A DNA stretch of 6,006 nucleotides from Acidobacteriota bacterium (GTDB taxonomy: Bacteria > Acidobacteriota > Terriglobia > Terriglobales > Acidobacteriaceae), in assembly GCA_003225615.1 (NCBI GenBank), contig QIAS01000172.1, positions 6,635 to 12,640 of the forward strand, in the 5' to 3' direction. The notes under the pieces were generated by a model. That model was not told the DNA's origin. It was given only the letters and a program-made list of their open reading frames with translations, and ran no database searches. Numbering within the stretch: position 1 is the first letter of the stretch; every line of letters starts with the position of its first letter. The position numbers were made by a program, and so were the translations under genes. Shown here one piece after another: positions 1 through 6,006 of the stretch.

Positions 1-779
1 ACGAGTTCCTACGTCGCTCGGCACGCGTCTCGCAAGTCCAGGATGTCCTCTCCCAGGCGGACATGAAGTTGCGCGCCGGCAACTTCCTGGCGCTCTGTTT
101 GGTGTGCGCGATCACCTTGGGCGCCGTGCTCTTATTCTGGAACAAGAATGCCAACTATGCGGCGTTGCTGGGATGGGTGGGACTGATCCTTGGATTCTTT
201 ATACCTTATGCGTACGTTACTCATCGGCGCAGCAAACGCTTTGAAAAGTTTGAAGAACTCTTTCCCGAAGCCATCGACACCTTGGCGCGCGCCGTACGAG
301 CCGGCCATGCCTTTACCACCGCCCTGGAAATGATCGCTAGTGAAGTCTCCGAGCCTGTAGCTGGCGAGTTTCGAAAGCTCTTTGAAGAACAAAAATTCGG
401 GCTTCCAGTTCGTGACGCACTGCTGAATTTGACCGAGCGCATACCGTTGGTGGACGTAAAATTCTTTGTCACCGCCGTCATGCTCCAGCGTGAGACCGGC
501 GGCAATTTAGCGGAAATCCTCGATAATTTATCTTACGTGATCCGCGAGCGTTTCAAAATCTTGCGCCAGGTGAAGGTCTATACCGCGCAGGGCCGTCTCA
601 CCATGGTGCTTATGATGGGACTGCCGCCTTTGATTGTGATCATCATGCTGACCATGAACCCGGGCTTCATCCGGCCCCTGTTTGATGATCCGATTGGGCA
701 TGGATTGGTAGTAGCCGGAATTACGCTGCAGACCATCGGGTATTTTGTAATTCGCAAAATCGTCCGGATTCAGGTGTAA
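1..779 (+). CDS. tadB: TadB, Tad pilus inner-membrane platform protein (5' partial)
   Basis: Inner-membrane platform protein of the Tad/Flp (type IVc) pilus assembly machine, expected to pair with TadC and be driven by the TadA/CpaF ATPase. The frame is open from base 3, 20 codons before the first ATG at 63, and the residues there (ending VQDVLSQAD) read as the usual TadB linker. The gene therefore starts outside the window and ATG 63 is internal. Numbering from that Met, hydrophobic segments lie at about 7-26, 32-53, 178-199 and 212-230. A T2SSF (PF00482) domain spans roughly 60-180, with the typical LFPEAIDTLARAVRAGHAF stretch, then ERIPLVDVKFF, QRETGGNLAEILDNLS and IRER. The C-terminus is the usual short basic tail (IRKIVRIQV). 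Full-length homologues are about 300-330 aa, so some 40-70 N-terminal residues are missing. The stop is 2 nt from the tadC start. Identification is by family motifs seen directly; pilus function is inferred from the family. Confidence 0.93.
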   Translation, partial: EFLRRSARVSQVQDVLSQADMKLRAGNFLALCLVCAITLGAVLLFWNKNANYAALLGWVGLILGFFIPYAYVTHRRSKRFEKFEELFPEAIDTLARAVRAGHAFTTALEMIASEVSEPVAGEFRKLFEEQKFGLPVRDALLNLTERIPLVDVKFFVTAVMLQRETGGNLAEILDNLSYVIRERFKILRQVKVYTAQGRLTMVLMMGLPPLIVIIMLTMNPGFIRPLFDDPIGHGLVVAGITLQTIGYFVIRKIVRIQV

Positions 780-781
780 GC

Positions 782-1690
782 ATGGCGTTGATACTGGCAA
801 TTCTGATTTTCGTGACCGTCGTGGTGGTGGTGTTTTCCTTCGGAGCGGCGGCCATGACTCCTGCCTCGGTTCTCGGCTCTCGCTTGCGCGCTTTAGGTTG
901 GCAACGCGCGGATGCGCCGGAGAAACCGGCCATGCGCGACCGGCTTGAGCATGCCCTGAACCCGTTGAGCAAAGCTCTGCCCACGTCGGCCACCGAGGTT
1001 TCGCGGACTCACGCATGGTTGATCCAGGCGGGTTATCGGGACGCACGCCACGTAACGATTTACTTCGGGATCCGTTCTTTGTTGGCATTGGTTTTCCTGG
1101 CTGGTGTACTCATATCCGGAGCTGGCCTTGATTCCCCTATGCTGCTCCTGGGAGTCCCGGCGCTGGGCTTTTTTATCCCACGCTTCCTCCTGAAGCGGAA
1201 GATCCGGGATCGGCAGCGTCGAATCCGCCTTGGCCTGGCCGACGCTTTGGACCTGACCGTTATTTGCGTGGAGGCAGGACTTGCTCTTGATCAAGCTCTG
1301 GCCCGCGTGGCGCAGGAACTCCATCACGCTCATCCTGATCTCAGTGACGAATTTTACTTAGTGAACCTGGAAATGCGCGCCGGCAAGCCCCGGGCCGAGG
1401 CGCTGCGCAATTTGGCCTCCCGCACCGGAGTAGACGACCTCCGCGCCTTGGTCGCCACCCTGATCCAGACCGACCGCTTCGGCACAAGCGTGGCGCAAGC
1501 TCTTCGTGTACACTCAGATTCATTACGCACCGAGCGCCGGCAGAGAGCTGAAGAGCAGGCCGCGAAAACCACCATTAAGATGGTTCCTCCCCTGGTTATT
1601 TTCGTTCTGCCATCCATCATCTTCGTCACCATAGGACCGGCAGTGATCCAATTGGTTCGCATGCTTCTCCCTGAGATGGGGGGACGTTGA
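782..1690 (+). CDS. tadC: TadC, Tad pilus inner-membrane platform protein
   Basis: Second platform protein of the Tad pilus, paralogous to TadB and thought to form a heteromeric base with it in the inner membrane. At 302 aa it has the family's normal length. It has an N-terminal membrane segment (about 2-24), a cytoplasmic linker containing HAWLIQAGYRDARH (77-90), and two further membrane segments (about 95-115 and 118-137). A T2SSF domain at about 148-268 begins RLGLADALDLTVICVEAGLALDQAL in sense (149-173) and continues with EMRAGKPRAEALRNLASR and LIQTDRFGTSVAQALRVHS. The last membrane segment (about 268-291) carries the TadC-like FVLPSIIFVTIGPA. The ATG follows the tadB stop by 2 nt and has AGGTG at 772-776 with 5-nt spacing, so the two are probably translationally coupled. 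No frameshift or missing motif was seen. Confidence 0.94.
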   Translation: MALILAILIFVTVVVVVFSFGAAAMTPASVLGSRLRALGWQRADAPEKPAMRDRLEHALNPLSKALPTSATEVSRTHAWLIQAGYRDARHVTIYFGIRSLLALVFLAGVLISGAGLDSPMLLLGVPALGFFIPRFLLKRKIRDRQRRIRLGLADALDLTVICVEAGLALDQALARVAQELHHAHPDLSDEFYLVNLEMRAGKPRAEALRNLASRTGVDDLRALVATLIQTDRFGTSVAQALRVHSDSLRTERRQRAEEQAAKTTIKMVPPLVIFVLPSIIFVTIGPAVIQLVRMLLPEMGGR

Positions 1691-1716
1691 TCGCCGGTAA
1701 CTTGACGTGGGCAGAT

Positions 1717-1722
1717 GAGGAG
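1717..1722 (+). promoter_or_regulatory. Shine-Dalgarno GAGGAG that sets the DUF192 start at 1730
   Basis: GAGGAG lies 7 nt before the ATG at 1730. The more upstream in-frame ATG at 1715 overlaps this motif by one base and has no good ribosome binding site of its own, so initiation at 1730 is preferred. Confidence 0.75.
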
Positions 1723-1729
1723 TCATTTG

Positions 1730-2128
1730 ATGTCCGGAGGGGTTCCAGGAGCATACGCGTTTAACCGGACCCGGGGCACCTACTTGGCGACCGAACTGGA
1801 ATTAGCCCGCACCCACTGGTCGCGCTTCCGCGGACTAATGGCAACCGATCCGCGGCAATTCCGCGCTGGGCAAGGACTTTGGATCGTTCCCTGCCACGGT
1901 GTACATACCCTGGGTATGCGCTTTGCGATTGACGCGCTCTATCTGGACGACAACAATGTGGTCGTACATCTGGAAGAAAACCTGAAACCCTGGCGCTTCG
2001 CCGCTGTGCGCAGGAAGGCTACATCGGTGCTGGAGCTGCCACATGAGACAGTGAGTGCGACGGGTACATCGCTGGGAGACAAAATCGAAATTGCATTGGG
2101 CCATGCAGAAAAGGCGCAGACGGCATGA
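1730..2128 (+). CDS. DUF192 (COG1430) family protein in the Tad operon
   Basis: Small protein of the DUF192/COG1430 family, whose biochemical function is not established. The product is 132 aa from ATG 1730; an alternative ATG at 1715 would add five residues but lacks a good ribosome binding site. Family hallmarks are visible: ELARTHWSRFRGLM near residues 24-37, the core block GLWIVPCHGVHTLGMRFAID (49-68) followed by ALYLD, and near the C-terminus SVLELPHETVSATG then LGDKIEI. There is no signal peptide or membrane segment, so it is probably cytoplasmic, unlike the exported members of the family. It sits 39 nt after tadC, and its TGA overlaps the ATG of the TonB-like gene. This suggests co-expression with both. 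A role in pilus biogenesis would be guilt by association only. Cys55 and His56 in the core block are candidate functional residues. Confidence 0.88.
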   Translation: MSGGVPGAYAFNRTRGTYLATELELARTHWSRFRGLMATDPRQFRAGQGLWIVPCHGVHTLGMRFAIDALYLDDNNVVVHLEENLKPWRFAAVRRKATSVLELPHETVSATGTSLGDKIEIALGHAEKAQTA

Positions 2129-4158
2129 ATGACGCTCCCAAATTGCTAGTGGAGTGGTCTTCGCCCTGGGCGGAGTTCGTGTCAGCGATCCGCCCTGCCC
2201 TGAGACGCTCGCGCCGGCCTCTGGCGGGAGAGGCCCACACCGGATTGTTCCCGTATTCAGGCATTCTGGTCGCCTGGTTATTGGAATCGGCTCTGCTGTT
2301 GGCCGGGATCATCTTGCCGGAAAGACTGGCAAGCATGCGCCCGTATGCCCCGCCCCCAATGCCAAAGTATGACGTGATCTATTTCTCCGGCGATGAACTG
2401 CCGCAAACGGCCGACGCAGGTGGAGCTCAGAGCGGCCGCTCGGGGCGCGCTGGGGGGCGGCAGGCTCATCACCGCACCCAAATCATTCGCGTCGCCCGCG
2501 GCGATTCTCCCAGTGAGCGAGTAGTAGATGCTCCCAAACTCAATCTGCCTCGCTCCGATACGCCGGTAGCCAACCTGCTCGCCTTCAAGCAGATTCCCGG
2601 CGCGGCGCCCACGGAGGGTCTGAAGTCGAATTTGTCGGCTGCCGCGCTTCCACAGATGAGCGTCGTTGCCCCCACGCCGGAAGTCTCGCGTGATCAGATG
2701 CGCGCTGTTCCTCTGTTGAATGCTCCGGTAATTCCGCCTGCTCCACAGATTTCGCGCGACAAAATGCGGAACACGCCCCAACTGGATTCAAGCATTGTTC
2801 CTCCGGCGCCTAGCAGCGCCCAGCGTGAGCTGGCCAGCATGCGCGTTCCGGTCGTAAGTAGCACAAACGTTGTTCCACCGCCTGTTTCCGCTCCGGAGCA
2901 TGAGAGCAGCGTAAACGCCAAGCTGCTGCTCCCCGCGCCCAGCGTAATCGCGCCGGCGCCGGCGCATATCACCCGGGAACTCGGTTCACTCGGAGGCGCC
3001 GACGTAGTTGACCCTCGTAAGCAGGTTGTTGCTCCTCCTGTGTCAGCGGGGCCCCGTTCGCTCGATAAACAACTGGTGGCTGGATTGTCCGGAAGCAGCA
3101 ACATTGTTCCACCTCCGCCGCAAACCGCCACGTCCTCGCAACGTTTGATTGCAGGGTTGCCCGGCGGCAATGCTGTGGTTCCGCCTCCAGTGCAAGGTGG
3201 CACGCGGGTTTTGAACACGCCTTCGGGAGTGCTATTGAATGGAAGTGTGGTCCCTCCACCGCCGACTATTGCAGCAGGTGCGTCGGAGGGAGGACGCGGT
3301 CTGGGGAAAAAGGGAGGCGGATCAGGTGGATCGTTGGACCTCGGATCAGCAGTTGTGCCTCCGAATAGCGGAGGGGGATCGAAAGTGGGCATACCCGGAA
3401 ACGCGGGGCCGGGCGCCCTGGCAATGTCCCCCGCAGGCGCAGAAAAATCGGGCTTGGGCGGTTCGGGCGGAGGCGGCAGTATTGGCCGCGGTATTGGCCC
3501 AGGAAGCGGACTTTCAGGAGAAGGTTCCGGCGCCGGCAAAGAAGGAGTTGGGCACGGATCGAATCCTGAGGCACGCGGTGGACTCTCACCCTATCCCGGG
3601 ACTGGCGGGTCGGGCCGGGGCACGAATGGCAGCCCAGCAATGCCCGGAGTGACCGTGAGCGGTGGCAGCACAATCACGCTGCCAAGCTTCGGATCAGATG
3701 GAAACGATCTCAGGATTCCGGGTCATTCGCCAAAGGGTGCAGAGCGCCACGGTCCTGGAATTACTGTAGTTGGAAGCTCACGTTCGGGCGGAGCGTTTAA
3801 TTTCTATGGCGCGCTTAAAGGTGACAACTACACTATTTACATTCCTACTTCGACCGGCAGCACTGTGGTCATGCAGTTCGCCGATGCCAATGCCAGCTCT
3901 CAAAGTTACGCCGGGGACTTGAGTGCCCCGGACCCGATTCGTGCCGATCTACCTGCTGGCGTTGGAAAATCCCGATTGGTAGTCGCGTGCGTGCTCGATC
4001 GCTCCGGGCAATTGCGCGATCTGAAGGTGCTCGAACGCGGTGCTGATGAGACCAAGATTTTGGCCGCCCTGCGTAGCTGGAAATTCAGGCCCGCCGTGCG
4101 TAATGAGCGACCGGTAGAAGTCACCGCGATCCTCGGCTTCAACATAGATACGCGCTAG
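2125..4158 (+). CDS. TonB-family protein with Pro-repeat and Gly-rich periplasmic region
   Basis: Probable envelope-spanning TonB-like protein, 677 aa, more than twice the length of E. coli TonB. Layout: a basic cytoplasmic N-terminus (1-41, RRSRR at 28-31); one membrane anchor (about 43-65) carrying Glu54; a conserved-looking block YDVIYFSGDELPQTADAGGA (82-101) followed by His115-His116; a degenerate proline-centred repeat array (180-413); and a Gly-rich region (about 381-510). Next comes a small folded-looking segment, FNFYGALKGDNYTIYIP (558-574), then a C-terminal TonB-like domain (about 603-677) with LVVACVLDRSGQLRDLKVLE, AALRSWKFRPAV and PVEVTAILGFNI. The classic YP entering the TonB domain is not seen. 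The start overlaps the DUF192 stop (ATGA), with AAAAGG at 2109-2114 as a weak ribosome binding site, so translation is probably coupled. TonB proteins pass inner-membrane energy from ExbB/ExbD to outer-membrane receptors, but no exbB, exbD or receptor gene is in view, so the partner is unknown. A structural or secretin-linked role in the Tad machine is possible but is inference. Confidence 0.83.
   Translation: MNDAPKLLVEWSSPWAEFVSAIRPALRRSRRPLAGEAHTGLFPYSGILVAWLLESALLLAGIILPERLASMRPYAPPPMPKYDVIYFSGDELPQTADAGGAQSGRSGRAGGRQAHHRTQIIRVARGDSPSERVVDAPKLNLPRSDTPVANLLAFKQIPGAAPTEGLKSNLSAAALPQMSVVAPTPEVSRDQMRAVPLLNAPVIPPAPQISRDKMRNTPQLDSSIVPPAPSSAQRELASMRVPVVSSTNVVPPPVSAPEHESSVNAKLLLPAPSVIAPAPAHITRELGSLGGADVVDPRKQVVAPPVSAGPRSLDKQLVAGLSGSSNIVPPPPQTATSSQRLIAGLPGGNAVVPPPVQGGTRVLNTPSGVLLNGSVVPPPPTIAAGASEGGRGLGKKGGGSGGSLDLGSAVVPPNSGGGSKVGIPGNAGPGALAMSPAGAEKSGLGGSGGGGSIGRGIGPGSGLSGEGSGAGKEGVGHGSNPEARGGLSPYPGTGGSGRGTNGSPAMPGVTVSGGSTITLPSFGSDGNDLRIPGHSPKGAERHGPGITVVGSSRSGGAFNFYGALKGDNYTIYIPTSTGSTVVMQFADANASSQSYAGDLSAPDPIRADLPAGVGKSRLVVACVLDRSGQLRDLKVLERGADETKILAALRSWKFRPAVRNERPVEVTAILGFNIDTR
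2662..3363 (+). repeat. Degenerate tandem repeat encoding about ten V/I-V/I-(P/A)-P units
   Basis: Within the TonB-like protein, cores of two aliphatic residues followed by a proline-rich triplet or quartet recur at residues 180 (VVAPTP), 202 (VIPPAP), 224 (IVPPAP), 249 (VVPPPV), 274 (VIAPAP), 301 (VVAPPV), 327 (IVPPPP), 351 (VVPPPV), 375 (VVPPPP) and 410 (VVPP). Spacings are 22, 22, 25, 25, 27, 26, 24, 24 and 35 residues. Between cores an Arg-centred stretch recurs (VSRDQMR, ISRDKMR, AQRELASMR, ITRELGSLG, SQRLIAGL, TRVLNTPSG). The DNA copies are diverged, so this is an old protein-level repeat rather than a recent DNA duplication. Confidence 0.85.
2950..2965. repeat. Perfect 16-bp GC-only palindrome inside the TonB-like gene
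   Basis: GCGCCGGCGCCGGCGC equals its own reverse complement and encodes the Ala-Pro run in the fifth repeat core. It is probably a by-product of GC-rich Ala/Pro codons; no function is claimed. Confidence 0.5.
3265..3654 (+). other. Gly-rich low-complexity segment of the TonB-like protein
   Basis: Residues 381-510 contain 47 glycines in 130 positions (36 percent), with Ser as the main partner and few bulky residues. Runs such as GGSGGGGSIGRGIGPGSG are typical. It follows directly on the proline repeat array and precedes the folded C-terminal part, so it is likely a flexible, disordered periplasmic linker. Its first part overlaps the last repeat core at residue 410. Confidence 0.8.
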
Positions 4159-4188
4159 GTTCTAGATTGCCCAAACGAGGCTAGACCT
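4157..4188. terminator. Possible bidirectional terminator between convergent genes
   Basis: AGGTTCTAG (4157-4165) pairs with CTAGACCT (4181-4188) in an 8-bp stem with one bulged T and a 15-nt loop. It begins in the stop codon of the TonB-like gene and ends 5 bp before the stop codon of the minus-strand gene, filling the 35-bp gap between converging genes. There is no U-tract on either strand, so a classical intrinsic terminator is not shown. Position is the main support. Confidence 0.35.
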
Positions 4189-4193
4189 GCTAC

Positions 4194-5837
4194 TCAAGGC
4201 CCCGCCCGCTGGAAAACGATAGCCACGCCGTCGTCATGCAGGATTTTCCAGCGCGGTACTTCTTTAAGCGTACTGGAGAGAGCCAAGTCGGCCGGCAGCA
4301 CCACCCAGTTCACTTGCCAGCGATCGAGTATCTTGTCCCATCCTGGTTGCCCATGAATTACCTTCAAGTAATCCTTTAAGAATGACTCTCCGTAGAAGTC
4401 ATGGCGGTCATCCACGATTACCTTCGCCTGGGGATACATGCGGTAGATGAGATATCCACCCCAGGAATCCGGGCTGAACACCGGCTCGCCTACTTGGCGC
4501 TGGGTTAGCAGGTCCACGGCGCGCACGGGGAAGCGGGTGGCATCGAATTCGGCATGCATCAGTTCGCGTGATCCGAGACGGCCGTTGTGAAGGCAGACCC
4601 ATAAGCTGAAAACCACGACTACGGACGGTACCAGATGCCCTCGTAGCATGGATTCCATCTGGCACATCCGACCCGTAAAAGACCGCAGACCTGAGGTTAG
4701 TCTGCGCAGCCCGGTAGATCCCTCCGGACGATCAGCCAGATCGTCAAACCAACTTGAGAGCAGCGGAGCGATCACGAGTGTGATCAGAATCGATGCGATC
4801 GGAATATTGCGCGAAGCGTACAGACCGGAATACACCGCGAACATTAGCAGAAGTAAATGACTTTGCCTGAGCCGGCGCATGCTCACAGCCACGGAAAAGA
4901 TCGCGATGAGCACTAAAGCAGCAAAACACCCCTCCGCCACCCCGTGAAAATTGGGGGAATGGAATTCCTCAATGTGGTCCATTAAGAAACGGTTTGAAAG
5001 ATACGAATACACATGGAAGTGGAGCTTGTACCCGTAAGGATTCACCAGACTCGCGAGCAGGCACAAAACGCCCACCGAACCAAGTATTTTGACCCGCTTC
5101 CCTGCACTGGTGCGAACCTCGGAATCGCCGTTGGCGACGTGCTCAATGGCGGCGGCTAGCAAATAGATACCCAACAGAACAAATCCCATGATGAACCCGC
5201 CATGTAGATTCACCCAGAGCAGCATCAGGAAAGGAAGCCAATAGAGTTTCCTGGCTTCGCCAAGCCGCGTGCTCGTTTCTGCCGAGTCCAGAAGATGGAA
5301 CCAGATCAGCGTAAGCAACCAACTGATGACGTGCGGTCGTGCGAGGAAATGAATCGTCGAAGCAGAGGCGGCGAGCAACAGCAATAAAACCGCAATCGGC
5401 AGATTCGCGCCACGCGTTAACTGCATTCGGAAAAAGAGAGTAAAGGTAAATGCGATGATCAGCGCAGTCAATAAAACCACGCCATTAAGACCCGCTCGGG
5501 TGTGAGTGAGCCCCATGCTCCAGTCGTACAGCCATTCCCACGCGTACCAGGGCTTTCCGGCCATGGTCGAAGAAAAAGAATCGGTGCGAGCCAGAGTATA
5601 TGTGCTTGCGATCTGCTGGCCGTTGCGGATATGCCAGCCAATGTCGGCATCGCCCAGCAGCCGCCGCGACAGGACCCCGTAGGTCAGAGAAATCAGCAGC
5701 ACCGCAAAGATCAGGTCTGTAACGGAAGGAATCAGAAAGTGAGACCACCCTGAGCTGGGACCATGTGCTCTCGTCGGTGGTACTGCGGGTGCCGGTTTCT
5801 GTGGAGCTGGCACCGCCTGCGATGACTTAGAGTCCAA
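4194..5837 (-). CDS. Polytopic membrane protein, GT-C glycosyltransferase-like
   Basis: A 547-aa integral membrane protein of no named function that resembles GT-C-type glycosyltransferases, which use lipid-linked sugars on the outer face of the membrane. It has a Pro/Ala-rich cytoplasmic tail (1-30), then about ten or eleven hydrophobic segments (roughly 38-57, 116-136, 147-165, 168-184, 199-231 as one or two, 250-266, 300-319, 327-340, 345-362, 401-417). The first outer loop carries GDADIGWHIRNGQQI (62-76), DSFSSTMAGKPW (86-97) and EWLYD (101-105); acidic residues in this loop are usual for GT-C catalysis, so Asp63/Asp65 are candidates. Other blocks are LARPHVISW, WVNLHGGF and NPYGYK. A C-terminal soluble part (about 435-547) contains SPDSWGGYLIYRMYP and VIVDDRHDFYGE. 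The TTG start is chosen because an in-frame TGA lies four codons upstream, a GAGGG ribosome site precedes it by 6 nt, and the next Met (92) would remove the first helix and the DAD motif. It converges on the Tad operon and is probably an independent unit. Substrate unknown. Confidence 0.72.
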   Translation of the reverse strand: MDSKSSQAVPAPQKPAPAVPPTRAHGPSSGWSHFLIPSVTDLIFAVLLISLTYGVLSRRLLGDADIGWHIRNGQQIASTYTLARTDSFSSTMAGKPWYAWEWLYDWSMGLTHTRAGLNGVVLLTALIIAFTFTLFFRMQLTRGANLPIAVLLLLLAASASTIHFLARPHVISWLLTLIWFHLLDSAETSTRLGEARKLYWLPFLMLLWVNLHGGFIMGFVLLGIYLLAAAIEHVANGDSEVRTSAGKRVKILGSVGVLCLLASLVNPYGYKLHFHVYSYLSNRFLMDHIEEFHSPNFHGVAEGCFAALVLIAIFSVAVSMRRLRQSHLLLLMFAVYSGLYASRNIPIASILITLVIAPLLSSWFDDLADRPEGSTGLRRLTSGLRSFTGRMCQMESMLRGHLVPSVVVVFSLWVCLHNGRLGSRELMHAEFDATRFPVRAVDLLTQRQVGEPVFSPDSWGGYLIYRMYPQAKVIVDDRHDFYGESFLKDYLKVIHGQPGWDKILDRWQVNWVVLPADLALSSTLKEVPRWKILHDDGVAIVFQRAGP

Positions 5838-5841
5838 TGTC

Positions 5842-5857
5842 AGCCCTCGTCAGGGCT
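5842..5857 (-). promoter_or_regulatory. RBS-containing hairpin before the TTG start
   Basis: On the minus strand AGCCCT-GACG-AGGGCT forms a perfect 6-bp stem with a 4-nt loop. The Shine-Dalgarno GAGGG (plus-strand 5844-5848) lies in the last loop base and the 3' arm, 6 nt before the TTG at 5837. The structure would hide the ribosome binding site. The pairing is seen directly; a regulatory role is inferred. Confidence 0.45.
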
Positions 5858-6006
5858 ATGTTAACGGATGCCGCGCAGAAGAGATCGTATCGAAGCAGGA
5901 GCCTCAACAGAATTTCGAGTGGGTTTCAGTCTCGCTCTGCTTGACCCCAGACTTATTTCCCTGATTTTCCCACCAGCGCAGCTTCGTTTCCCGACTTGCT
6001 GAGAAG
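5858..6006. other. Upstream region of the GT-C-like gene, no gene seen
   Basis: About 150 bp to the window edge with no convincing reading frame on either strand. It presumably holds the promoter and leader of the minus-strand gene, but no promoter with two good boxes at proper spacing could be found. The start or end of a neighbouring gene outside the window cannot be excluded. Confidence 0.5.

Noticed and set aside
63..65. ATG 63 as the true start of tadB
   Set aside because: The frame is open back to the window edge with TadB-like residues, the upstream sequence has no clear ribosome site, and the product would be shorter than the family.
528..1088. Minus-strand open frame across the tadB/tadC junction
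   Set aside because: It is antisense to two well-supported genes and its product shows no domain-like pattern.
1715..1717. ATG 1715 as the start of the DUF192 gene
   Set aside because: It lacks a good Shine-Dalgarno sequence, while GAGGAG fits the ATG at 1730; the five extra residues add no family feature.
2694..3539. Long minus-strand open frame (281 codons) opposite the TonB-like gene
   Set aside because: It mirrors the Pro- and Gly-rich codons of the sense gene (antisense Gly/Pro/Ser-rich product), has no recognisable domain, and no ribosome site was noted. It is a composition artefact.
3239..3652. Plus-strand open frame of 137 codons inside the TonB-like gene
   Set aside because: It lies in another frame of the Gly-rich region with a product rich in Arg, Trp and Ala and no family features; a shadow frame.
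5884..5912. Possible minus-strand sigma70 promoter (TACGAT with TTCTGT 17 bp upstream)
   Set aside because: The -10 matches four of six bases, but the -35 matches only two; too weak to report.
5941..5969. Possible plus-strand promoter TTGACC with ATTTTC 17 bp downstream
   Set aside because: Good -35 but poor -10, and no gene is visible downstream in the window.

Overview
The window looks like a chromosomal segment of a moderately GC-rich soil-type bacterium, most plausibly an Acidobacteriota (Terriglobia-like) genome. That assignment is an inference. It rests on the style of the TonB-like protein (hydrophobic/proline repeats, a Gly-rich stretch and a C-terminal TonB fold) sitting beside Tad-type genes, and no marker gene is present to prove it. 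No tRNA, rRNA, CRISPR array, insertion sequence or prophage gene was seen.

Plus strand, 1-4158: four genes run in one direction with tight spacing and look like the 3' part of a Tad (tight adherence / Flp-type IVc pilus) operon. The window opens inside tadB, whose 5' end is cut off. tadC follows after 2 nt. After 39 nt comes a small DUF192 protein, whose start is best placed at 1730 on Shine-Dalgarno evidence. Its stop overlaps the start of the next gene in an ATGA junction. That last gene encodes a 677-residue TonB-family protein with one N-terminal membrane anchor, a degenerate tandem array of about ten proline-centred repeats, a Gly-rich region, and a C-terminal TonB-like domain. TadB and TadC are the paired inner-membrane platform proteins of the pilus machine. 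The DUF192 and TonB-like proteins are not canonical Tad parts, but their position suggests they are expressed with it.

Boundary, 4159-4193: 35 bp between convergent genes, holding an imperfect inverted repeat that may be a two-way terminator.

Minus strand, 5837-4194: one large polytopic membrane protein of 547 residues resembling GT-C-type glycosyltransferase-like proteins. It starts with TTG, and its Shine-Dalgarno sequence lies inside a small perfect hairpin. The remaining 150 bp or so (5858-6006) is its upstream region, with no gene that I can support.

The most interesting points are the TonB-like protein coupled to a pilus operon (unusual length, repeat array, acidic residue inside the anchor helix), the DUF192 gene embedded beside it, and the possible translational control of the GT-C-like gene.
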